Shown here: piece by piece, positions 32,627 to 43,659 of the stretch
Numbering within the stretch: position 1 is the stretch's first letter
Layout of the letters: every line of letters begins with the position of its first letter
Made by a program: the position numbers and the translations under genes
Assembly (NCBI GenBank): GCA_907163345.1
Contig: CAJQUN010000399.1
Coordinates: 186,001 to 250,000 of the forward strand
Source of the DNA: Haberlea rhodopensis
Taxonomy: Eukaryota > Streptophyta > Magnoliopsida > Lamiales > Gesneriaceae
Direction: 5' to 3'
DNA length: 64,000 bases
Notes under the pieces: model-generated
Told to the model about the DNA's origin: nothing
Database searches by the model: none
What the model saw: only the letters and a program-made list of their open reading frames with translations

Positions 32627-35600
32627 TTAAGATAAGTCAATTAATCCAAGAATTTGACGAAAATAATTGAACTTAGCCTCTGGGAGCGGTTTGGTGAAGA
32701 TGTCTGCTGCTTGCTGCTCGGTTGAGATGTGCTCGATCCGAATTTCCTTTTTGCCAACATGATCCCGAATAAAGTGATGACGTATATCAATGTGCTTTGT
32801 TCGAGAGTGCAAAACTGGATTATACGTTATAGCGATTGCACTTGTGTTGTCGCAGAATATAGGAGAGTCAACGGCTTGGATGCCATAGTCTTTGAGCTGG
32901 TGTTGAATCCAGAGCATTTGAGCACAACAGCTTCCAGCAGCTAGATATTCTGATCGATGTCTGCTTTTTGCTGAACCAAGAGATCAATCTTTCACCTAGA
33001 AATTGACATGTTCCACTGGTGCTTTTACGATCAATCTTACAACCAGCGTAGTCTGCGTCTGAATATCCGATCAGGCCGAAGTTTGAATCTTTGGAGTACC
33101 AAAGACCAACGTTCTAAGATCCTTTTAAGTATTTCAGAATACGCTTGGCAGCAATAAAATGTGATTGCTTTGGTTCTGACTGAAATCTGGCGCACATACA
33201 GACTGAAAACATAATATCAGGCCGGCTCGCTGTAAGATACAATAGCGATCCGATTAGTCCTCTATACATGGTTACTTCAACTGCTGTTCCCCCTTCATCT
33301 TTGTCTAACTTGATTGAGGGACTCATAGGAGTTGATGCAGTTGAGCATGTTTCCATTCCAAATCTCTTGAGGAGCTCTTTGGTATACTTGGTCTGATTGA
33401 TGAATATGCCATTGCTGAGCTGTTTTACTTGGAGACCCAAAAAGAATGAAAGTTCTCCCATCATGCTCATCTCAAACTGTCCCTGCATTAGCTTAGAGAA
33501 TTTCTCGCACAATTTGGGGTTAGTTGACCCAAAGATTATGTCATCAACATAAATCTGAACTAATAGGGTATGTTCCCCCTTAATAAATTTAAATAGAGTT
33601 TTATCTACTGAGCCGATCTGGAAATCATGATTCAACAGAAATTGAGATAGAGTGTCATACCAGGCTCTTGGAGCTTGTTTCAGACCATACACTGCTTTAT
33701 TCAGTAGATATACATTATTAGGATACAAATGGTTCTGAAATCCAGGTGGTTGCTCAATGTAGACTTCTTCCTGAAGCTTTCCATTAAGAAAGGCGCTTTT
33801 GACGTCCATCTGATATACTTTGAAGTCTTTAAAAGCAGCATATGCAAGAAATATTCAGATAGCTTCAAGTCTGGCAACTGGTGCAAATGATTCATCGAAG
33901 TCGATTCCTTCTTCTTGTCTGAATCCCTGTGCCACCAGTCTGGCTTTGTTTCTAACCACAGTTCCATCTGCGTCTAGCTTGTTTCTGAAGACCCATCTGG
34001 TTCCTATAACAGGCAGATCGCTTGGTCTGGGGGTCAGACTCCAAACTTGATTTTGTTCGAATTGATTAAGCTCTTCTTGCATTGCTTTAATCCAATTGAA
34101 GTCAGTCAACGCTTCATCGATCTTCTTGGGTTCCAGAGTTGAGATGAAGGCAGCATGAGTGAACTCATCCATCATCTGTCCTCTGGTTCTGATCGGTGCA
34201 GAGGGACTACCAATCACTAGATTATGTGGATGCTTCTTAGTCCATCGATAGCTTGACTCTGGATTGTCTGGTCCGGTGGGATGAACGGTAGCAGCATGAT
34301 CAGCATCTGCTTTAACAATTGAGTGAGGAACATCCGGATCAGCTCGATCTGGGGAAGCTTCAATGGCTTGATCCGGTCTGTCTGGTACTTCTGGTTCTGG
34401 TGGATTGTCTCTTGACCTGTTAGCTACAATCTCATCATCACTGTTAGCTCGAGATGGATAATTTCCATCTGATTTTGAATTGAATCTTTGTTGCCCTCAA
34501 CACATAATGATTTATCAAAAACTACATGAACAGATTCTTCTACAGTTAAGGTTCGATTATTGAAAATTCGATAAGCTTTGCTAGTTGATGAATATCCTAA
34601 GAATATTCCATTATCTGACTTAGCTTCAAATGCTGTAAGATGATTCTTACCATTGTTATGAACGAAGCATTTGCAGCCAAACACATGAAGGTGAGAAATA
34701 GACGGTCTGTTACCAGTCCATATTTCATAAGGGGTGAGATTCAGCTTCTTGTTAATCATAGATCGATTTGAGTGTAGCAAGCAGTGTTTACAGCTTCTGC
34801 CCAGAACTTTTGCGAAATGCCAGAATCAGCAAGCATCGTTCTTGCTGCTTCCTTGAGCGTTCTGTTTCTTCGTTCTGCAACTCCGTTCTGTTGAGGAGTT
34901 CGAGCGGCTGAAAACTCATGCTTGATTCCATGATCTTCTAGAAATGATTCAAGATTCTGATTTGAAAACTCAGTGCCTTTGTCACTACGAATCCTGTCTA
35001 TACTGGATGATTTCTCGTTCTGAGTTCGTTTCAGCAGCTTGATCAACTTCGGACCGGTCTGATCTTTACTGCTCAAAAATATAGTCCATGTAAAGCGTGA
35101 GTAATCATCAATAACAACAAGAGTATACCGCATTCCCCCTAAACTTGTTATTGGTATAGGACCAAACAAGTCCATATGCAGTAATTCTAAACATCGGGAG
35201 GAGGATTTGGCATTCTTGTTCTTGAAGGATGATCTGATCTGTTTGCCCATTTGGCAAGCTTCGCAGATCTTATCCTTAGCAAAATCGATCTTGGGCAGAC
35301 CGATAACTAAATCATGTTTACACAGGCTGGAAATGGTCTTAAAGTTTATATGATTCAATCGCTTATGCCACAGCCAATGTTTGTTATCATTGTTAGCGAT
35401 GAAACAAGTAGGATTATCAGGTTGAGCATGATTCCAGTTAATCTTATATGTATTTCCATTCCTGATTCCTACAAGCAAGGTTATACCGTCTGATGATTTA
35501 ACAGTGCAAGTGTGTTTGTGAAATTCTACAGCATAACCATTATCACAGAGTTGACTTATGCTGATCAGATTATAGCACAGATTTTCAACTAACAGCACAT

Positions 35601-35784
35601 CATTGATAATAATGTTACCATGGACAATCTTACCCTTGCCCACGGTCTTACCCTTTGAGTTATCTCCGAAGATGATCTTGGGTCCAGTACATTCTGTGAC
35701 TTCAGACAGCAGCTCGATGTTTCCAGTCATGTGACGGGAACACCCACTGTCCAAATACCAGTCTGATGCGAGTTTCTTCGGTAC
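32627..35784 (-). pseudogene. pol: Sirevirus 1 pol: protease, integrase, RT, RNaseH (broken)
   Basis: In order on the minus strand: protease active site LDSGCSRHMTG (about 35755); integrase with WHKRLNHINF, a CEACQMG zinc element, HMDLFGPIP, RSDKGTEF and NGVAERRNRTLKE (about 35345-34830); RT with KARLVAQGFRQEEGIDF (about 33910), MDVKSAFLNG (33809) and the catalytic YVDDIIFGS (about 33545); and RNaseH ending ADIFTKPLPE (about 32680). Frame breaks occur near 34760, 34425-34220, 33855 and 33110, and part of RNaseH around the STAEAEY motif is deleted (about 32945). The protease Asp is kept. It cannot make a full polyprotein. Confidence 0.9.
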
Positions 35785-35861
35785 CTGTCATCAAATATAA
35801 TTATTGTTGGTACCCAATCCTAGTTGGGTCCAGAACGGATTAGCCCTTTGGGAACCCACAC
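35785..35861 (-). other. Candidate 77-nt intron at the Sirevirus 1 gag/pol border
   Basis: CAG|GTGTGG at the left end and TGACAG|GTACC at the right end would remove the gag TAG (35820-35822) and join Gag to protease in frame (phase 0). The matching place in Sirevirus 2 can do the same with 78 nt. This is a prediction from splice-site shape and frame only. Confidence 0.4.
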
Positions 35862-37770
35862 CTGTATCAGCTTCAATGGCTTGTGTGTGTAGGGTGTGCG
35901 GTGTGCTGGTCTGTTTCGATGTTGTGTGTGATAATGTGTGCGCTGTGAAAACCTTTGATTTTCATAAGGTAGTCTATATCTTCGTTGAATCGGTTTTGAG
36001 TTATAGTAATTGTATTGTCTTCCTTGCCTTCGATCTTGCACCTTTGGATTTGGTCTGATAGACGCAAATCTTGCTGGTGCCATTTCTTTGGCTTGGTCAA
36101 CATAACCAATTCCTTTTCTCAGATTTTGATTCACGTAAGAGACTCCTGTTTGAACTTAGGTGCTTCAGTTTCATATACTGCGCTGGATTTAACAAATGTC
36201 ATTTGTTTGACTTGATTCTTTACCAGCAACAGCTCAGATTCATCTTTGGTGCATTCTTTGGTGTCAAAGCCTATGCCGGTGAAATCACCGACGTTTCTTT
36301 GAACCTCTTGTAATTCTTCCAAGGATGTTCTGGATTTTGTCCATGTTTTGAATATATGTGAGAGCTTAGCATTTTGTGTGCTAATTCTCTTATTTTCTTC
36401 ATGGAGCTGATCATAAGAGATTTTCAGCTTATTCAGCTCGATCTGGAGATTTTTGCACTCACCCTGCTCAGAGCAGCTTGGTTTGTTGTGCTCATCCATT
36501 TGATCACTGACTTTAACTTTATTCTTCTCAAATGATTCAGCTAAGATTCTATAATCATTAGCCATGTCTTGTAGTGCGGACATGAGCTCTTCTCGTGTAA
36601 ATTCATTTGAGTTAATATCATATACCTCGTCTGTCTGACTCATCTCTTCGTCTGCCATAAGACATTGAATATCTTCTTCGCTTTCACTGGAAGAGTATTC
36701 AGAGCTTTCCGAGTCTGAGTCTGTCTGAGCCCATTTGCTGTTTCCTTCTTCAGCTACTAGGACTTTTTGGGATTTTCCATGATTATTGCGGTCTTTGTAG
36801 TGCTTCTTCTTTCTATCATCACGATGCTTCTCTTTCCGTTCTTCTTTCTTCGGTCTGGTGCAATCTGCAATAAAGTGTCCGGTCTTACCACAATTGTAGC
36901 AAGCCTGATCATTAACAGTATCATCTTTTCTTGATTTATAATGATGAGAGGGTTTGAAGTTCCTCTTATTCTTAGACATAAATTTACCGAATTTCTTGAT
37001 AAATAATGACATAGCATCGTTACTTATCTGTTCAGCAGATCGGTCTGATGTTGAAGCGATCTGGTCTGGAATGGCTGCCAGGGCCTTGTTTGGTTGAGAG
37101 ATGAATGGCTCTGCTTCACCTCTGCTTATCAGTTCAAACTCATAGGCCTTAAGATCTGCAAACAGATCATGAATTTCAACCTTGTTAAGATCTTTTGATT
37201 CCCTCATGGCAATGGTCTTAACATCCCATTCCTTTGGCAGAGCTCTCATCACTTTCAGAGCGATCTCTCTGTTAGAATATTCCTTCCCCAGACCATTCAG
37301 TTCATTTATGATGCCGATGACTCTTCATCAAACTCATTTAGAGTTTCTCCACTTTTCATCTTTATGCTCTCAAATTTTTGAAGAGCAACAGTTAACTTGT
37401 TTTCTTTGGTCTGGTCGTTGCCTTCACATAGCTGTGCTATCTTCTCCCAAATTTCTTTGGCAGTAGAGCACATTTTGATTTTGCTGAACATGTTCTTGTC
37501 CAAAGTCTTGCACAAGATGTCTTTGGCCACATTATCGAGATTTGCTTTCTTTCTTTCCTCTTTCGTCCAGAGGGATCTGTCCTTTTCTACCATTTGTGGT
37601 TCTCCACCGGTAATGGCGACTGCTGTATTTATTTTTTGGATCTTCATTGGTCCATTAGTGATGACGAACCACATGTCGTCATCCTGAGCTGCCAGGTGAG
37701 CTTGCATTCTGATTCTCCAGTCATCATAGTCTTCTTTTGAGAACATAGGAATTTTGTTGAATGATGCCAT
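35820..37770 (-). pseudogene. gag: Sirevirus 1 gag (frameshifted)
   Basis: Starts at ATG 37770 (MASFNKIPMFSKEDYDDWRI), typical for copia Gag. The capsid region includes KEIWEKIAQLCEGNDQTKEN. One base is lost or gained near 37315, and the frame resumes at about 37290 with ALPKEWDVKTIAMRESKD. The zinc knuckle CYNCGKTGHFIADC (about 36890) is followed by a Lys/Arg-rich stretch, an acidic Ser-rich run (about 36720) and a long helical region. The frame changes again near 36130 and ends at a TAG (35820-35822) after VWVPKGLIRSGPN. Sirevirus 2 stops at the same place, so this stop is ancestral. Confidence 0.87.
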
Positions 37771-37800
37771 CAACTCGAGTGATTTAGCTGATTAAGATGA

Positions 37801-37815
37801 CCTGCTCTGATACCA
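37801..37815 (-). promoter_or_regulatory. Sirevirus 1 primer binding site, tRNA-iMet
   Basis: The minus strand reads TGGTATCAGAGCAGG two bases inside the 5' LTR. Confidence 0.92.
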
Positions 37816-37817
37816 CT

Positions 37818-39015
37818 TGTTAGGATCAGTCCGGAGTGTTTAGAGGGGGGGGGGGGGGGGGGTGAATGAACACTCCTTCTAAAAATTAATCCTTCGTGAT
37901 TTCTTTCGGATTAGTGAAAGAAATCTGTTTCTTAATCAATTCTTGTACAAAACAGACCACTGAAAAAATAAGTGCGGAACGGTCTGTTCTGCTATGTAAG
38001 AACGGCTCGATGGCTAGTGAGAAAGAACGAGTGCAGAAATAAGATACACAGGATATGTTTCTGGAAGTTCGAAGGTGGTGTAATCCTTCTACGTCTCCCC
38101 TTCTTCCAATTAAGGAAGGTTTATACTAGAAGACTTTGATTTATACAATCCTGTTGTACAAACCCGATTCAGACTGGATTTACCTCACTACCAGTCTGAA
38201 ACTCCTAGTCACTCAATCTACTCAGACACACTCTGTCTGACAGTTACAATATGTTTCTCACTTTCTGATTTTCAATATGGAAAACACAAGATGCGCACAG
38301 TGATCCTAAATGATCAAATGTTACAAATAAGACGTGCTTAAGAATGATTTCAGCTCGAGAGCTTCTGAACTTGTAAGCTTGTGCTGATTTTGCTTTCTTG
38401 TGCGTTTTTCAATTGAACAGCAAGAGTCAGTAGCCAGCGTCCGTAAGTTCCTTTTGTTGCATCCTTTTATAGTTGAATGTACCAACGACATTATTTCCTT
38501 TAATGTGCAACTTTGACTCTGCTTAAACACTGAGTAGGCTTCAGTCTTCTTCTTCAGGAAACTTGCCGTTCTGGTTCATACTTTCGGCGACTGTCAGGTA
38601 AGCTACTCTTTGTCTTCTTACCTATTATGGCAATCTTCAGTCTTTGGTCCTTTGTAGCATTAATTACAACATTAAATGCTACAATAAATAGCCGTTAATG
38701 ATTCGGACTGAGGAGCCATTCTGTATGTATCCTAAGCTGTTCTGTTCTGATAAAGATAGAGATCGATCTGAAGCCACGGTTGAGTCAGTCTGATATTCAT
38801 CGATCCGGTCTGATAAGTAATGTGACTTATCAGCTTGTTCTGTTGTTGAGCTATCGATCTGGTCAGTCTGATTACCCTCGATCCGGTCTGATATGCTTTG
38901 TCATCTTATCAGCTTGATCTGTTTTGTGTGATCGTTCTGGTCAGTCTGATTTCTCTCGATCCGGTCTGATTTGTTTTGTCATCTTTAAAATCTCATCGAT
39001 AAGATCCGGGACTAA
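37818..39015 (-). repeat. Sirevirus 1 5' LTR
   Basis: Direct repeat of 28310-29509 with few differences. The 18-G run is at 37845-37862. Its outer end reads GGACTAA where the partner has GGGCTAACA, consistent with a small terminal deletion. Confidence 0.93.
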
Positions 39016-40785
39016 ATGTAATACATATGTAATAAAGCAACATACCACATGTTGCCATGCCGGGCCATCTCCATGTTGATAACCAGCCTCCACAAATTGT
39101 CATTGATGGCCAATGAATCTACGTGTTACTCGTCCATACCAGTCATTGTACCCGACAATTACACCCTGTCCAGCTGACTCATATCGCGGGCTGTGCACGG
39201 TATGAGCATGTGCATTAACCCATATAGTCATGTACCGCCTATGATGTGCAGACCAGTCATTATTTGTTTTACCCCTGCGGTTAACTGCATGTAATATATC
39301 ATCCCCTGACCGTGGATCTGGTGGGATGTTTTGTACCATGCCGAATTGACGAAAAACCCGCTCAGGACGATGCATCTCAACTATGTCATACAAAATCAGT
39401 GGGCCGCTGTATGTCCATAACTCAGTATGCAGTCCTTCAATATAATCATCAGGGTACGGCTGCCAATTAAACTACAAATATAGTATTACATTAAAATAAT
39501 GTTCAAAGACTATTATGTTTTATACATGAATATAAAAAATAAAATTACTTGGCTTAATGGCTGTTGGTCAAGGATGTCCCTAATAATTAGTAATGAATGT
39601 GTGCCAGTTTCTGTAAATCTTACTTTACATGTCCACCTGTGTACTCATAATCATCATAAAAAAACATAAATTATATAACAAAATATTAAATATAATATTA
39701 TACATTGCAAAATAATTTGTAATACATCACCTTGCACCATATGGAGCAACAGGTAAGTAATTGTCCTCGTCGATTGGTATTGGCCCAATATCAATTCTCA
39801 GGCGTCCTAGTTGAGGAGCTAAACTTTCGAGCCGGGACCATGCCCAAATCTAAAACATTAACATGAAGAATATAAATTAAATATGCAAGATATATTTTTT
39901 CAGTATTTTAAAATAAAGGTAACGATTACCTGTAGGAGTGGTAATGCACCACATATTACTTTTTTCCCTCTCTCCGACGAAGTGCACAACTCACGATATA
40001 AGAATGCCAGCACAGCACTACCCCAGCTAAAATTACCAACAGAACTGATATCTTCTAATTTCTGTATGTACAATAATTTTACAGTATTGCCGGAGCTATC
40101 GGGGCACATAATCCCACCTATCATTAATAATGCACAACCTCGTGTATATTTAGCAACCTCATCCGCCGTACTATGCAAATGGATGCGATTTACTATTAAA
40201 TGATGACTCAACGCAGACATTAACAAACATGCACCTTTAAAGTGACCCGGATCTGGTGTAAATCCCAAATGACGATCACAATATTCTTGCCACTCGGGTA
40301 TTGACTTATCAAAATTGGTACCTGACACTGCAAGACCATTTATTGGCAGACCCCAAATAACTGCAATGTCTTGCAGTGTAATAGTCGCCTCTCCAGATCT
40401 CAAATGGAATGTATGCGTTTCACGACGCCATCTCTCTACTAACGCCGTGATTAGATGATGGTCAATGGTAATCTTATTACACCTATATACACCATAAAAC
40501 CCAAACTCCTTTAACATACTTACAACACGTGTGTCTAATGGGCAAAGATCCCAAAAATAGCTGCTTGGATTTCTCACACGCAAGGGCCGATCAATATCAC
40601 CTGCCCATACATCTTCAGAACGATGACATGACTGCAATGACAACAGATGATCATCGATCGGGCCTGGTACGGTCATCGGATCCATCCTATTATATGAAAC
40701 AAAAAATATATTAGTACATATAGACAACATAAAGTAAACAAAATAAATTAAAACTGATAAAACATGACGAGGCATATATGCTACC

Positions 40786-40890
40786 GCCGACAACCACCAG
40801 CCATCAGCAACCGGCGACGGCGACGGCGGCGGACGGCGGCAGCAGACGGCGGGGGGGCGGCGGACGGCGGGGGGGGGCGGCGGATGGCAG
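40786..40890. repeat. GGC-rich low-complexity block in the PMD 5' region
   Basis: Plus-strand CGGCGGACGGCGG-type repeats with runs of G lie in the presumed 5' UTR of the PMD gene. The ORF that reads it as a Pro/Arg-rich N-terminus is probably not translated. Confidence 0.6.
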
Positions 40891-41060
40891 CGAAAAAGTG
40901 TGATAGAATTAATATACGGCGACATGATTTTTACCTCTAAATTCTGAAACTACTTGACTGGAAGCAAAATGAGAAAAAAACGATTGTAACTTGGAGGTTG
41001 GGAAGAAAATTTAGACTGTAATTGCCGAAGAGGTTGCCGAAGAAAAAGGGTGCGCGAAAA

Positions 41061-41067
41061 TTTTATA
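41061..41067 (-). promoter_or_regulatory. TATA box of the PMD gene
   Basis: TATAAAA on the minus strand lies 12 bp inside the innermost right palindrome, mirroring the transposase promoter at the other end. It lies about 380 bp before the PMD ATG. Confidence 0.55.
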
Positions 41068-41079
41068 ACACCAAGTCAC

Positions 41080-41391
41080 GCCAACTCAGTTGGCGTGACC
41101 ATTAATTGGTCACGCCAACTGAGTTGGCGTGACATGTTATATTAATTGGTCACGCCAACTGAGTTGGCGTGACCAATAATTATTCACGCCAACTTCCAGC
41201 TCCAGTTGGCGTGAAATAATGGTCACGCCAACTAGGTTGGCGTGACCGTAAAAAACAAATGTCACGCCAACTTAGTTGGCGTGACTATATATTTTAAATT
41301 GGTCACGCCAACTCAGTTGGCGTGACCAATATTTTATTCGGTGACGCCAACTGAGTTGGCGTGACCAACTGGACACGCCAACCCAGTTGGC
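41080..41391. repeat. Right palindrome array, nine copies
   Basis: Copies of GCCAACTNAGTTGGC or close variants start at 41080, 41114, 41154, 41188 (degenerate, longer loop), 41227, 41266, 41307, 41346 and 41377. The outermost two are 31 bp apart, exactly as at the left end. Most are flanked by GTCAC/GTGAC. Confidence 0.93.
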
Positions 41392-41477
41392 GGTTTAGGT
41401 TACTTTTTAAATGTTTTCATTTTTCGGGTTATTTTTGTAATTACTTATTTTTTTAAGGTTATTTAAATAAATAACCC
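41377..41477 (-). repeat. MULE right terminal inverted repeat
   Basis: Its reverse complement starts GGGTTATTTATTTAAATAAC and aligns to 24470-24570. Confidence 0.92.
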
Positions 41478-41486
41478 CTTATTTTC
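41478..41486. repeat. MULE target site duplication, right copy
   Basis: CTTATTTTC, identical to 24461-24469. Confidence 0.95.
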
Positions 41487-41779
41487 TTCTCATTTCATCA
41501 TCCCAAAGGATAAATGATGACTTTCTTGATTTGAATTATTCAGTTGCTCATGCTAGAGGAGGCGGAGACGTGCATTGGTGCACGTGCTTCAACCAATAAC
41601 AGAAGCAGAAAACAGACATGCACCAATACATCCCAATAAGACGACTTCGACCACTTTAATATATTAAATCAATATAAGTTATTTTATTAAACTAATTTTT
41701 TTAGGTTAATTATTTAAAAAACCTATAAGAAGCCTGAAAAGAAGAAATTATTCTATTTTTGTTCGTTTCTGAATTTTGC

Positions 41780-41810
<31 letters not shown>

Positions 41811-42005
41811 CCTTTAATAAATAATTTTTTTCAGAATATCTTTCAGTAACATAAAAGATAAAAATAATAAAAATAATCATACGTGGCAAGTTGCATGAAA
41901 GTAAAAGTTTTTTAACATTATTAATAATTACATGAAAATAATAATATAAAAATATTTTCTTAGGTTACATAAAATAGTTATAAGTGGCAAGTTGCAAGAT
42001 ATTAA

Positions 42006-42426
42006 TGGTTTGTTTGGTTTGTAGGATGAGATAAATAATACAATGATTAATATTATGAGATAATGATAAATAATATAAGGTGATAAGTTATATGATGTTT
42101 GGTTTGAATGATAAGATAGTGAATTAATTTTATTTTTCGATAAAATGATTAAAATACTCTCGAAAATTTGAATTTTAAATTTGGCGAAAATTTTAAATTT
42201 TGGAGGGAATTTCAAATTTTTGGGATTAAATTAAAGGAAATAAGTTGAAATAATTTGCGGGAATTTCAAATTTTAAAATAGTAAAAAAAAATGCGGGAAA
42301 GGGTATATATGTTATTTTGCTATAAAAAGTGGGATGAATATGATGTGATAACTTTTTTTAATCATGTAAACCAAATACGGGACTAAAAAATAAACATAAT
42401 CCTAATCTCTCAATCCAAACATGGCC
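42006..42426. mobile_element. MITE candidate, Tourist-like
   Basis: The ends TGGTTTGTTTGG and CCAAACATGGCC form an imperfect terminal inverted repeat, with a possible TAA duplication on each side. The interior is AT-rich and non-coding, 421 bp long. The class is inferred from end sequence and size only. Confidence 0.4.
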
Positions 42427-43158
42427 TAAAAGTTTTAAAAATTATTAATAATTATATAAAACAATTATAAGGAAAACGACGTAAGATGACGCCTTTACAA
42501 ATGCTGGATGTCATTTTGAGTCACTTTTTTTAAAAAAAAAATTATTTTAATAAAAAGATTTATTATTTAGATTCAAAAATTTAAAAACCCCAGTTTTTTT
42601 GGTTTTATCAAAAAATCATAGTTACGCCAAATTTATTTTATAATAAAACACCATCGTGGCTGGCCCCTCTTGTAAAGAAGAAATCGAAGATTGTGTTTTC
42701 GATTGTGTTTTGAGTCATTTTTGTTAAATTTTTTAAAGTTAAGTTATTTTAATAATTATTTTTTGGATTAAAAAAATTGAAAAACACAATATCATATGGT
42801 TTGAGTCATTACAATTTTCATCGTTGTTTTTAAGCAAAACTTGCACTATAAATTGTTGTTTTTGATGTTTTCAATATTTTTTTAATAAAAAATGGGCGAA
42901 GTTTCTAGGAAAACTACTAGAAAATGACATCTTGAAGGTAGAGTAAACCAAGAAGAAATGACTGAGGCAGTAAAATGCCGATGACATAAAAGTGGAATAG
43001 TTAATAGTTGTCAAAAAAATTAATGACAATTAATGACATTGACATTGTAAAATGGTTCAGTGGTTCATTACACTTTAAAAAATGAGTAGGAGACTTGTCA
43101 AATATCACTTTATAATACTAGATTTTATTTGATATACGTCAACGAACATCCGTGAATT

Positions 43159-43659
43159 TAGGGATGACAATGCGGATCTGGGTACGACCCGTATTGAACC
43201 CGTCCAATCAGGACGGATCTGAACTCGGTTCAATCAAGTTTTGAAGTATAATGAGTCGGGGTCGGCCCGGCTAAAATTAATATATATATATTAAATTTAA
43301 TATTTAATATACATTTCACTTCTTTGGTTGAATCATAACGTGATATTATTTAATTTTATCTCATATGTTCATATTAAATAAATTGTACATTTTGAAGGGA
43401 ATGAAAGCAAATTGATAAATATTTGATTAAAAATAGTTTTTCAATGCTTATTACAAACATTTATTAGAGAAAAAACATGAAATTCAATCATAAAACTCAA
43501 TTTTTGTGCTTCAAAACTATTTTTGGCTAATATTTTTTTTTATTTTAAAAAAACTTGTTTTTGGGGGCGGGGCGGGGCGGGGCGGGCGGACTTTTTTGAT
43601 AGCCGGGTGAGTTTCGGATTTGACCAAACCCATCCATAGCCGCCCCGTTGCCATCTCTA
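43159..43659. mobile_element. Non-autonomous hAT-like element
   Basis: The left end TAGGGATGACAATGCGG and the right end, read in reverse as TAGAGATGGCAACGGGGCGG, form imperfect inverted repeats like those of plant hAT elements. The interior is non-coding and AT-rich, with a (GGGGC)n run at about 43564-43586. I could not identify an 8-bp target duplication. Confidence 0.6.

Larger units (their letters stand above)
28310..39015 (-). mobile_element. Sirevirus-type Ty1/copia element 1
   Basis: This 10.7-kb element on the minus strand has 1.2-kb LTRs that differ at only a few sites, an iMet primer site and a purine tract. The order is gag, protease, integrase, RT, RNaseH and a long 3' ORF. The polypurine region with its adjacent TGTCATCATCAAAAAGGGGG is characteristic of Sireviruses. 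Flanks show TATGT before the left LTR and ATGT after the right one. The right LTR seems to lack its terminal CA plus one base of the duplication. It sits in intron 4 of the PMD gene of the MULE. Frameshifts in gag and pol make it defective. Confidence 0.92.
27614..40685 (-). pseudogene. Plant mobile domain (PMD) gene of the MULE, five coding exons
   Basis: Predicted coding exons on the minus strand are 40685-39930, 39849-39731, 39636-39549, 39471-39046 and 28252-27614. All have GT-AG borders and compatible phases, giving about 676 codons. The start MDPMTVPGPID is typical of this family (often annotated as 'serine/threonine-protein phosphatase 7 long form homolog'). The PMD follows, with SYFWDLCPLDTRVV, HTFHLRSGEATITLQDIAVI and WGLPINGLAVSG in exon 1 and FNWQPYP at the start of exon 4. 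Exon 5 has a low-complexity region and a basic end (GQRRKQPRRCG). A TGA at 39100-39102, after FIGHQ, interrupts exon 4. A Sirevirus lies in intron 4. An AG directly before the ATG and a GT at 40784 suggest a 5' UTR intron. The molecular role of transposon PMD proteins is unproven. Confidence 0.85.
24470..41477. mobile_element. Mutator-like element carrying MuDR transposase and PMD genes
   Basis: The element is bounded by a perfect 9-bp duplication and terminal inverted repeats starting GGGTTATTT that stay alignable for about 100 bp. It has convergent genes: a MuDR-type transposase (+) and a spliced plant mobile domain gene (-). Without the 10.7-kb Sirevirus at 28310-39015 it would be about 6.3 kb. 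Palindrome arrays (24555-24755 and 41080-41391) form the subterminal regions of both ends. The plant mobile domain is known from host proteins MAIN and MAIL1 and from several plant transposons. The transposase has a one-base frameshift and the PMD gene has one nonsense codon, so this copy is probably not autonomous now. Confidence 0.93.

Noticed and set aside
39930..40925. Pro/Arg-rich N-terminal extension on the PMD protein (ATG 40925)
   Set aside because: It translates a GGC repeat and an AT-rich intron-like stretch. MDPMTVPGPID at 40685 is the family-typical start and directly follows an AG acceptor.
24555..41391. Regularly spaced palindromes considered as a CRISPR array
   Set aside because: Plant DNA, copies at both ends of a transposon, short non-uniform spacers and no cas genes.
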